64,000 nt of DNA from Blastocystis sp. Blastoise. Its lineage: Eukaryota; Sar; Bigyra; Opalinata; Blastocystidae. The notes beneath the pieces are model-generated. The model did no database searches. It saw nothing but the letters and a program-made list of their open reading frames with translations, and was not told the origin of the DNA. Below are positions 51,396-64,000 of the stretch, in pieces. Numbering within the stretch: position 1 is the first letter of the stretch; every line of letters starts with the position of its first letter. The DNA is taken from the NCBI GenBank assembly GCA_039096225.1, contig JBBPEB010000017.1, positions 483,501 to 547,500 of the forward strand. The letters run 5' to 3'. The translations under genes and the position numbers were made by a program.

Positions 51396-52206
51396 ACTAG
51401 TCAACCAATTTAATTCTATGTGAAATTTATGTATATAGTTTAAAAACCCTCCTCTGTTTCTTATTATTATCGTTGAATACATTTCTTCTTCCAGTTTTTT
51501 TTGTTTCATCTCTTTTTTATACACTTTCAAAGGACATTATACATCAATTCTAGCATTTATTAATATGCTGACATTACCTGCTTCATCATGATACACACTT
51601 TGTATGAAAAAAAATCTTTTGTTTAGACAATTCTCCAATTCCACAAAAAAATCTTTTTATCTCTATTAAAAAAAATTCACACTTCCTGTTTTTCTTTTAA
51701 TATGCTTTAAATGTATTTATATTAAAAAAAGAAGCTCTTTTAAAGGAAATAGGAGATAAATAAGTTGTTATCCATATTCTCTTTTCGTGAAAATGTGTTT
51801 CTCTTCTTGAATCTTATGTAGAAGCGAAGATGTTTTTAAAAATCAAGATTCTAGTTCATCTTATTATAATAAAAAAATGGAACCTTCCAGATTTGAGGTC
51901 AAAAAAACAAACGACGTTTCATCGATGACAGAGACCTACTCTTCCACCTGATTTTCTCCTTCATTTTTTTCCCACGAGAATTTTTAAAAGTTGAAGGACG
52001 AATAGACTCCTTTCCATGGTTTTATTTTTCAAATAGAAAATTCTGTTGGAAAAGTCAGCGAATCTGCACCAATAGAATAGTAGAATTCAAATCATTTGAC
52101 AAACCTTGATGACAATAGGCTATGACATATTATCTTCTTGATTGGTATGTTTGGTTCTTTACTTATAAATTATTTTATTTTTTCCTTCTTAAAGCTCTAT
52201 TTTATA
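51396..52206. other. Intergenic, MDH upstream region
   Basis: Spacer between p24 and malate dehydrogenase. It has several T- and A-runs and a relatively GC-richer stretch at 51890-52110 just upstream of MDH. I checked GATGA/CTGA-like boxes for a C/D snoRNA but see no convincing pair. Confidence 0.4.
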
Positions 52207-53330
52207 ATGCAACCCGTTAAAGTTCTTGTCTCTGGTGCCGCTGGTAACATTGGTTATGCTATTCTTCCTATGATTGTATATATTTATTATATTTTATCCA
52301 TTTTATATATTGTTTCTTCTATTTTCTTCGTTTTTTTTTATAATTTCTTCTATTTTATTCGCTTTTCTATTCTATTTCTCAAATATAGTGCAAGGGAGAA
52401 GTCTTTGGACCTAACCAACCTATTGAATTAGTTCTTCTTGATATTACTCCTTGTCTTCCTAAGCTTACTGGTGTTGTCATGGAACTTGATGATTGCGCTT
52501 ATCCTCTTCTTAAGAATATCATTGCTACTGATGATGCTATGGTTGCCTTCAAGGATGTTAAATTTGCTTTCTTAATTGGTGGTTTCCCTAGACTGAAGGG
52601 TATGGTTCGTAAGGATCTTATCTCTAAGAATACTGCTATTTTCAGTACTCAAGGTAAGGCTATTGAAGCTGTTGCTGATAAGAACATCAAGGTTCTTGTT
52701 GTTGCTAACCCTGCTAACACTAATGCTCTTGTCTGTATGGAAAACTGTCCTTCTATTCCTAGAAAGAACTTCAGTGCTATGACTAGATTAGATTATAACA
52801 GATCTCGTTCTCTTATTGCTAGAAAGATCAATGCTACCTTAAATAAGGAAATTTCTTGTTCTGAAGTTAAGAAACCTATTATTTGGGGTAATCACTCTGA
52901 TACTCAATATCCTGATGTTTGTCACGCTACTGTTGATGGAACTCCTGTTCGTGAACTTATTAAGGATGATGAATATTGGTTTGGTGAATATCTTAAGACT
53001 GTTCAATTAAGAGGAAAGGCTGTTATTGAAGCTCGTGGTGCTTCTTCTGCTTTCTCTGCTGCTAATGCAGCTTGTGATCATATGCATGATTGGGTTCTTG
53101 GTTCTGAAGAAGGTAATTATGTTTGTATGGGTGTTTGTTCTGATAACAACAAATATGGTGTTCCTGAAGGTTTAATTTATTCCTTCCCTGTTACTTGCAA
53201 GGATGGTGAATGGCATTATGTTGAAGGACTTGAAATTAATGAAAAGGCTAGAGAACTTATGGATCTCTCTGCTAAGGAACTTCAAGAAGAAAGAGAAGCT
53301 GCTATGGAAGTTCTTAAGGCTGCTAACTAA
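52207..53330 (+). CDS. MDH1: Cytosolic malate dehydrogenase (NAD-type)
   Basis: It oxidises malate to oxaloacetate with NAD+. Two exons: 52207-52275 and 52389-53330. The start MQPVKVLVSGAAGNIGYA places the Rossmann glycine motif (GAAGNIG) at the expected distance; upstream in-frame ATGs would add an unlikely leader. Also visible are LLDITP with the Asp that favours NAD over NADP, MELDDCAYPLL, the substrate loop GGFPRLKGMVRKDL with its arginines, ANPANTNA, LDYNRS and the catalytic His in WGNHSDTQYPD. This is the animal/plant cytosolic MDH1 type, about 335 residues, complete, with no organelle targeting peptide. Codon use differs from neighbours: AAG for Lys and GCT/GGT/CTT are strongly preferred, as expected for high expression. 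No CCGCGG sites occur in it. Confidence 0.96.
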
Positions 53331-53475
53331 ATTTGATTTGCGTATTATTTAATTGTTAATAGTTGTGTATCATATTATTTTTGATAATTTTTGTTTTGTT
53401 ATTCTTTTAAAAAAAAATATTTTAAATAGATTAAAAAAAAAGAAAAACTAAATAACCGTTTATCGTATATTCAGA

Positions 53476-54938
53476 TTAATTCATGTTTATATAATTCGTA
53501 CAAGATTCAATTGAAGGACGGTTTTTTGGATTTATAGTAAGAAAAGATATTGTTAATTGTTGTAACCATTTTGGCTATAAAAAGATATTAAAGAGAAAAA
53601 TATTTCTTAATGATATATATACATAAGGAGATTGTTGAATTTCTTGTTGAATAACTATTGAAAATATGTATATTATATAGGTAAATTCATAAATATATAT
53701 ATATACTTTTTATTCGTTGATATATAAGATTTAACTATATAAATATATTTGTATATTTGTGATTGATATTTTTATATATATATAATATGTTGTTTATATA
53801 TATATGTTTATATATATAGTATTTATATACATGTTCTGAGTCAGAATGACTTGGAAAGGCAACTTGTTTACATATAATTTCATAGAATATACACCCTAAA
53901 CTCCATATGTCACATGACTTTGTATATATAGGAACCAAACCAAACATTTCTGGAGATCTATACCTATAAAGTTATATATAATATTATATATATATATATA
54001 TATATTGAATATATTTATATGATAGAATATTAGATAATATATAATATTAAATATATCTATATATTTACCATCTAGCACTACCTACAGATAACGGAGGAAC
54101 AACTTCTGTTTGTTTCATATCTATATATAAGTTATAATATATTATAAAAAGATATATATATATATATATATACCTTCTATATAGGATATAGAAAAATCAC
54201 ATAATTTGACATGATCTCTGGATACTAAAAAGTTTTCCGGTTTTATATCTCTATATGATAATAATACATAATAATAATAATTATTATTATTTAAAAAAAC
54301 TATGATAATAAACATAATAATTAATATTATTATTTAAAAAACTATGATAATAATAATAATAATAATTATTATTATTATTTAAAAAACTATGATAATAAGC
54401 ATAATAATAATAATTATTATTATTTAAAAAAACTATAATAATAAACATTATTAAAATAAAATTACTAATTAAAATACCTATGAATAATACCATGTGAATG
54501 TAATATATATATGCATTGAATAATATCTTGAATCCATTGAATTGATTGATCCTTATTGAATATATAGTTAATATAATATTTATATATATAATTCATTTAT
54601 ATTACATTATATACATTAGTAAATAAATTGTTTTTCAATATTTCATTTAAATTATGACCACCATATTCTAAAACTAATCCTAACTGATTGTAATTCAATA
54701 TAATACATTATAAACATACCTGAGTATCAGAACACTCTTCTAGCCCATAGCAACATGGAAAATAGGACGATTCAGTTACTAATTTGTAAATCATATACTC
54801 TTTTCTGAGAACTTCATTGCTTAATTGAGTGTTGTTTCTATTAGATAATTTGATGACTGTTTTGTCTGAGGAGTCATCATTCTCAATATAGATATCAAAA
54901 TTATCTGTAGACTTATATAAAGAATATCCACGTAACAT
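53476..54938 (-). CDS. Divergent protein kinase, CMGC-like
   Basis: About eight exons encode roughly 300 residues, essentially only a kinase domain. The start is MLRGYSLYKSTDNF. The ATP-binding Lys is probably in TVIKLS, and the alphaC Glu in EVLRKEY. The catalytic loop IHRDIKPENFL is intact. The Mg2+ motif is CDFS, so the usual DFG glycine is Ser. The activation segment ends ARWYRSPEM, with the R and YRSPE that mark CMGC kinases. DIWSLGCIFYEI and LTINPKNRPS complete the C-lobe. There is no clear glycine-rich loop. It could be an active but unusual CDK-like kinase or have reduced ATP binding. Substrate and pathway are unknown. Confidence 0.8.
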
Positions 54939-55600
54939 TAATCAATTTATCAACTACTTAATTCCTGTCTTTGATAGAAAAAAACACTTTTTGTCTTTAT
55001 TTTATACTATTTTTCAAAAGAAATTTTTTAGTTAAGAATCAGGCGAGTCAATATACATACGTGAAACACATTAGAACTCATATACCCAATAATGATTCTG
55101 GATAAATGTTTTTATTTTGGTCTTTTGGACTCTTTGAATATTTCATAATTATATTGAGGCTCTGTAATCTAATAATTATTAAGTAAAAAAACTACATATA
55201 CACACATTCGACAATGGAAACTTATTGTTATAAAGACCTTAATTGAACCAATTTTATATATAAACAAAGCTGTCATGTCGTATTCGATGGATATTTCTAG
55301 TTAATAGAAGACAATCTGATGATTGTATCACAAAATTATTTCTAGTATTGATTAATAATATTCTAAATAATATTTTAAATGGAAAGAACATGATAGTTAT
55401 AAAATAAAAGTATCTAAATATGTAGAAATAAGGATAAAAATAATAGAACTGAAATCCAGTGAATTCTATTCAGAAATGATCTGACTTTTTCTTTGGAAGT
55501 CACTTTTTAAAAGTGTATTATCTTGAGTACTCTTCATTGACTTGGAATACAATGTATTTATTTTTGTTTCCATAAGATGAGTTATACATATAGATAAAAA
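54939..55600. other. Divergent intergenic region
   Basis: Shared upstream region of the kinase (-) and the DUF1279-like gene (+). No feature is recognised apart from short antisense ORFs without protein-like composition. Confidence 0.4.
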
Positions 55601-57486
55601 ATGTCTGTTGTATTGAAGTGTCTTCATCCAACAATGGTACGGACTTTCCCTATTCAGGTGATAAAAAAGTCGAATTGCATGATACCGATCAAGGCACTTG
55701 GAAAGGCGTTGATGAAAACTTCTAGAGCTGTTGTTTGTAGTACTCAATTTCCTAAGTCATTTCATACATTCTCATTTCTAAACAAAAAATCAGAGAATGT
55801 TCAATCGGAAGTTGTAGAGACCGTTGAAACTTTACCAAAAAAGAAGAACTTAGCTTATTATATAAAATCAGCTCCTCAGGTCACAATATTTTATTTTGGA
55901 TTGTAAATTTTTATATTTTAAGTTTTTTTTAATGATTATCTAAGTATCATGTGTTTTATAATGATATTCTTATATATATTATTCTTATATATATTTTGTT
56001 AGATATGGTGGTTGCTTATTCTCTATTTATGAACTTTTAAATTTTGGTATTATTGATCCTACTCTTTTATCTGCATGGCTTACAGGACAAAGTCCAAAAT
56101 TAGGTAGTATGATAGCTAGTTATCCTAAAGTATATATATATATATTATTCATCATTAATGTATTGCATATTTTTATTTGTAAACATATATCTTTGTCTTA
56201 ATAAGATTTTTGTAACTTATAGCTCGTTTATTGTTTTTATATGTGTTTATGCTATACATATTTTTATCCTTTCATTTTTATTACTAAATTATTCCATTTT
56301 GTTATTTATAATAGTTTGTTTTCTTTCTCTCTATATATATATAATTACTATATATAGAGTAGTTTATTTGCTATTTCCTATGTTACTTGTAAATTGACAA
56401 GTCCTTTTCGAGCAGGTTTAACTATTTGGTATGGAAATAAAGTGATAAAATCAAAGAAAGCAAAACAAGAAAAAGAATTAGTAGAAGAAGTATTAGATAG
56501 TTCTATTTCTGCTCCACATCAGTCTAGAATCAAATCATCTGCTGAAACTAATGAATTTAGACGATCTTTTGGAGTTGTTAGACGTAATAATAACAAGTAT
56601 AAATATATTTGTAATAATAGTTATCATTATAATAAACTATAATAATAATGTAATAATATATGTAATAATAAACTTTAATAATAAGTATAATAATATATAA
56701 TTATAGTTATCATTATAATAAACTATAATATAAATTATAATAAACTATAATAATAATAAAAATTACATAAATTATAATAATAATATAAACTATAATAATA
56801 AGTATAATAATATATAATTATAGTTATCATTATAATAAATTATAATATAAATTATAATAAATTATAATAACTATAATAATAATAAAAATTATATAAATTA
56901 TAATAATAATATTAACAATAACATTAGTATTTCAAATAATAACAAAAGCATGAATAATTATTATACAAATCCTTCTGAAGATGAATATACACATCATAAT
57001 CAATCGGAATCAAATGAAGACTATAATACTACTTCTACACATAAGAATCAATATACTACTTGTGGTTGCCAATCTCATCATCATTGTGGATGTGGAAGTC
57101 ATCATCAATATCCTAGCTATGAGTACATATATAGATATGACGGTGAAGATGATATTGAATATGAATCAGAAACTCAATGTCAATCTCATCATTCTCATCA
57201 TCATGAATGTCCTCATCATCAACAAACATCATCAAATAATTGTAATTGCCATAATCATTCTTGCTGTAATCATCATAATCAATATAATGCTACTGATTAC
57301 TATACAGATCCTAAAACTAATAAAATCAACGAAGATATTGATCAATTATGTTGGAGAAGAAAAGAATGTCATTGTAAGAAAGGACAAGAATGCCAATGCA
57401 AAATAGCAGGAAGATGTCTTGCTCCTGAAGGCAAAATGTGCTATTGTACATTCACAGGCGAATGTCTTTGCCAAAAAGAATTATAA
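55601..57486 (+). CDS. DUF1279/FAM210-like membrane protein, apparently with His/Cys-rich C-terminal tail
   Basis: Exons 55601-55902, 56003-56129, 56358-56596 and, if joined, 56928-57486. The first ~60 residues are basic and Ser/Thr-rich, with few acids, like a mitochondrial presequence. The core (AYYIKSAP ... FYFGLYGGCLFSIYELLNFG ... SSLFAISYVTCKLTSPFRAGLTIW) matches the DUF1279 layout: YG start, a hydrophobic helix, then a P-x-R-x-x-L-T segment. FAM210 proteins are mitochondrial inner-membrane or envelope proteins. A basic/acidic tail follows. An intron of 331 nt with matching phase leads to a last exon of about 185 residues full of His clusters and Cys-x-Cys pairs (CGCQSHHHCGCGSHH; CHCKKGQECQCK). 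If the exon is separate, the first protein ends at 56642 and a second gene starts at 56950. Confidence 0.62.
56597..56927 (+). repeat. Intron or spacer with tandem units of about 117 bp
   Basis: The element TAGTTATCATTATAATAAA occurs near 56618, 56704 and 56821, with similar AT-only flanks. The copies at 56704 and 56821 belong to a duplicated block of about 117 bp. The segment has a GTATAAAT start and an ACATTAG end, in keeping with an intron. Confidence 0.6.
56950..57486 (+). other. His/Cys-rich, metallothionein-like region
   Basis: About 178 residues from MNNYYTNPSEDEY, with clustered histidines (HHHCGCGSHH, HHSHHHECPHH, CHNHSCCNHHNQ). A C-terminal Cys block has C-x-C and C-x(4-5)-C spacing (CHCKKGQECQCK, MCYCTFTGECLC). 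The last block resembles metallothionein C-x-C clusters. Binding of Zn, Cu or Cd is a reasonable inference but unproven. It is either the C-terminal exon of the DUF1279-like gene or its own gene. Confidence 0.65.
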
Positions 57487-58050
57487 AATTGTTTACAAAC
57501 AAGTTTATAAACTTTATTCAAAGTTATTCTTTATCTATCGTCTCTTTAAAATCCATTATTTTGTATTTTTTAAAAATTTCTAACATCATAAGATTATCTT
57601 ACATTACGAAAACAACTCTTACAAAGCTAATCATATTAATTAATGTAAATAAAGCAAAAACAAGTCGTGATAACTCATAATCATGACAAAATTTGCATCC
57701 TTGACAACTCTAGTTCTTACTCTAAGTATTTAAAACTGAACTCATGTCTTTTTTACTACAAACATGAACTTCTGTGAGATTGAAATAATGGAAGAAAAAT
57801 GAAATTATATGAACGAGAAACGTTTCTTCTGTTTCAACCAATCTATAGCTGGAATAAATTGGGTCATCCAATCAAATGAACTATTTTGTGATATACAGTC
57901 AATTTTTTTGGGAACTTCTATTTTTAAAAATAGACATACAGTTTGATTATATAATTCAAAAAGTATGCATAATTAATTATTTTTAGATATTGAATCTAAT
58001 AAATACAAAGAAAAACTTATTTTAACATTTAACAGTGAACTAAAAAAGAA
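57487..58050. other. Intergenic, nothing recognised
   Basis: Spacer between two plus-strand genes. The stretch 57680-57900 is somewhat GC-richer than the introns, but I cannot identify an RNA gene or ORF. Confidence 0.4.
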
Positions 58051-59336
58051 ATGAATTCTAACTCTGCTGCTTATGCTTATCCTCCTCCTCAAGAACAAGG
58101 TAACGCTCAATTCCAACAACAAAATAATGCTAATATGAATGAAAATAATAATAATGAAGCTCATGATAATCAAGAATTACCTAAAATTAGTGTTTTAAAT
58201 ACTATTTTATCTTTAAAGATAGCTGGTTTTATTCCTACTCTACTTGGCTATATTACAATTCGTATGATGAAAGCCAATTCTACTTTAAGAAAGTTCATCC
58301 CTGGTCGACGATTCTATGTTTTCCCTCTTATTTCACTTTTATATTGGATTATTGGATTTCCAAATGTGATACTTGCATCTATTGTTTTCTATATTTTATC
58401 TTATTTAAAGAATTTATCTATTCCAAAGTCAGTTTTTAATTCTTTAAAGGAGTATGTATTTTTTATTGTTATTTATATATATATGATATATTTTTTATTA
58501 TTATAACGTATTTCTGGTATATATATTTTTAAATAAAAAATAAATACTATTTTGTGATTATCACACTATTTTTTTTCTATATTATCTATAGATTTCAGAA
58601 ATATGTAGATATGAAATTAAAGAGAATTCTTGGTTTATCTCGTATAGCCCAACATGAGAATGAAGACAATTATCAATATACTGTCTTTTTACCTGAAGGA
58701 TGTCACGTAGAAGATTTACAAGTACAATGGTCTAATATAGAAAATAATAATAAAAATCAAATTTTTATTTATAAGAAGAATAATAGACAAGTATTTATTG
58801 TTATTAGTTATAATTATTAGAATTATAGTATTATTATTATTATTAATATTTAATTATATATAGAGTGGTTTTGATTATTATACTTCTATTGAACTTGACT
58901 TTATTGTTCTTCCTAATAATGTATATATTTATTATATTTATAGTATATATTCATTATATTTATAATATACTATATATCATTTTTCATATTATATATTTTA
59001 AATAATCTTATGATTATCATCTATATATATATATAGTGTCATATTGAATATCAAGTAACATCCCAATGTCCTGTATTATTAGTTACTATTCCAAAACCCA
59101 AAGTCAATATTTCTACTATTCCTGTTACTTCTCTTCCTTCTGGTATTCCTCTTTCCTCTTCTTCTTCTACTGGTAATTGCTGTCAAAACCCTGTTGTTCC
59201 TGGAATCTATGATCATTGCATTCCTTTTGTTAATAATCCTTCTTGTATTCCTTCTATGTATCAACAACCTTTTTCGAATACTCAAAATATATGTAAAGAA
59301 GATCAAAAAAATATATTCCCTGAACATAATAATTAA
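58051..59336 (+). CDS. Membrane protein with CS/Hsp20-like segment, function unknown
   Basis: Four exons: 58051-58451, 58592-58790, 58864-58920 and 59037-59336. The N-terminus is Gln/Asn/Pro-rich and disordered. Two hydrophobic stretches follow: ILSLKIAGFIPTLLGYITI and FPLISLLYWIIGFPNVILASIVFYILSYL, the second probably a helical hairpin or long transmembrane segment. An amphipathic basic helix (FQKYVDMKLKRILGLSR) leads to YQYTVFLPEGCHVEDLQVQW ... QIFIYKKNNRQSGFDYYTSIELDFIVLP. Its strand pattern and LPxG-x(2)-xEDLxV motif recall Hsp20/CS domains. The tail is Ser/Pro/Asn-rich with a few cysteines. I do not recognise a named family. A membrane-anchored small-heat-shock or p23-like protein is one possibility. 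Confidence 0.65.
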
Positions 59337-59815
59337 TTATTTTTTATTTGTTATTGTTTGATATTCTATTATTTACTATAATATTTATATTGATTCTCTG
59401 TGTTTTGGATGTTTTTGCGTTACTGTTTTATTTTATGATATTATTATCATACTAGTTTTTATTTTCTTGTTTTGTTGTGAATATATATATTCTTGAGTTA
59501 TATATATATATATTAACTGTTACAGAAATTTAAAAATGATTATATAAAAATCAGTTTGTTTTAGCACCTATTTAAAACAATAAATAATGGATATTAGAAA
59601 GATAAAAACAAAACTAGAATAATAATATGTTTAATAGCATTCACAAACCTAAAGAAATAATGAAAAAACAATGTAAAGATAATACAAGAATATCTTTATT
59701 AAAAAAGAAAGAAAAATATATAATAAATCTAATAAAAAAAAAGAAGAAAAATATTAAGAATTAAAAAAGAAAACAGTTCAGTTTAAAATGATATATTAAA
59801 TGAAAAAAGAAAAAC

Positions 59816-59901
<86 letters not shown>

Positions 59902-59975
59902 ACTAAAGGCAACAATTAGTAGTTTGAAACAGATATGAATAATATTTTTAATAATAAGAATTATTAAGTTTTTTT
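59337..59975. other. Convergent intergenic region with microsatellite
   Basis: Spacer between the ends of the membrane-protein gene and the TSG101-like gene, with A-rich stretches around 59690-59820 and the ATAA tract listed separately. Confidence 0.5.
59819..59900. repeat. (AAAT)n microsatellite
   Basis: About 20 uninterrupted tetranucleotide units (AAAT/ATAA) in the convergent intergenic region. Confidence 0.95.
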
Positions 59976-63570
<3,595 letters not shown>

Positions 63571-64000
63571 TGATAAATCAACGAAGGTATTAAGGAATAA
63601 AGAGAAAATGAAAATCTAAAAAAATGCTGTTTCTTTTTTTTTCTTTTTGTCTATATCTTGAAGTTTTTAAGGTATCATGATGGTCACAAACAAATAAACA
63701 TAGTATAATGCGCAAATATATGATAGTATATATCCTATGTTTAATAGATCTTCCATCACAGTTTTGTTTCTTGAGACTTATAATGAAATTCATATCATTA
63801 TATGTGATAGGCATCACCTGTAGAATAAAATAAAATGATTCCCTATATGAAAATCAAAATTCAATTGAAATAATTCATTTCCCTCTTTTTATTTCTTATA
63901 GATAGGTGATTTTTTTTCATTCTTAAAATAAAATACATTAAATCTGAATGACTGTAATAATTAAATGGATATAAATAACAATGAAAATGTTAATTCCATG
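63571..64000. other. Upstream region of the TSG101-like gene
   Basis: Window end. A minus-strand ORF of 75 residues (63590-63817) lacks family resemblance or conserved splice context, and I do not call it. Confidence 0.4.

Noticed and set aside
51890-52130. Possible C/D snoRNA (GATGA and CTGA boxes) upstream of MDH
   Set aside because: Box spacing and terminal stem pairing are not convincing by eye.
56158-56397. 79-residue Phe/Ile-rich ORF
   Set aside because: It is a reading of the intron between the second and third exons of the DUF1279-like gene.
63590-63817. 75-residue minus-strand ORF at the window end
   Set aside because: Lies upstream of the TSG101-like start with no splice connection in frame and no recognisable domain.

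Overview
The window is nuclear DNA from a very AT-rich, intron-dense eukaryotic microbe. Three things show this: split genes with GT...AG introns, typical eukaryotic housekeeping proteins, and a nuclear-type tRNA. Most introns start GTATAT/GTATGT, end TATATAG and consist largely of (TA)n. Asn-rich tracts encoded by (AAT)n are common. I cannot name the organism. Poly-Asn proteins, a BTB-TLDc protein and a fibro-slime-like surface protein fit several AT-rich protists or early-branching fungi.

Layout. 0-12.5 kb: a 20S proteasome beta subunit (PSMB1 type, -), an Asn-rich protein of unknown function (-), a 6-pyruvoyl-tetrahydropterin synthase family protein (+), transcription elongation factor TFIIS (+), a BTB/coiled-coil/TLDc protein with a minisatellite-encoded SNIP repeat (-), and an ESCRT-III Snf7-family protein (-). 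13.5-20.8 kb: an ER-type DnaJ (+), a sphingosine kinase with a large Asn/Ser-rich insert (+), and tRNA-Thr(AGT). 21.3-41.6 kb: one gene of about 20 kb with dozens of introns. It encodes a type I membrane protein with a signal peptide, a fibro-slime/PA14-like domain, a long region of beta-sandwich repeats marked D-x-x-G-N, a long Cys-rich repeat region, one transmembrane helix and a short tail. An intact Tc1 (DD34E) transposon sits in one of its introns. 42-64 kb: a divergent cullin (-), a coiled-coil protein with a winged-helix-like end (+), a p24 cargo receptor (+), cytosolic malate dehydrogenase (+), a divergent protein kinase (-), a DUF1279/FAM210-like protein apparently joined to a His/Cys-rich tail (+), a two-membrane-segment protein with a CS/Hsp20-like segment (+), and a TSG101/Vps23-like ESCRT-I subunit (-).

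The genes do not form one pathway. Several belong to shared systems: proteasome and cullin (ubiquitin-dependent degradation), Snf7 and TSG101 (ESCRT), and DnaJ and p24 (early secretory pathway).

The most unexpected signal is at the DNA level. The hexamer CCGCGG, usually within a TTCCCGCGGGAA-like palindrome, occurs 21 times by eye: 18 times in the giant gene and twice in the sphingosine kinase gene. It is read in more than one codon phase, and almost no copies were expected at this base composition. CACGTG is similarly enriched in the giant gene. Other striking points are the Tc1 insertion exactly at a splice acceptor whose target-site duplication rebuilds the TAG, introns that are little more than TA microsatellites, and a tandemly duplicated acceptor plus exon start.

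All exon models were made by eye from reading frame, splice motifs and remembered family patterns. No alignment, RNA or database search was available.
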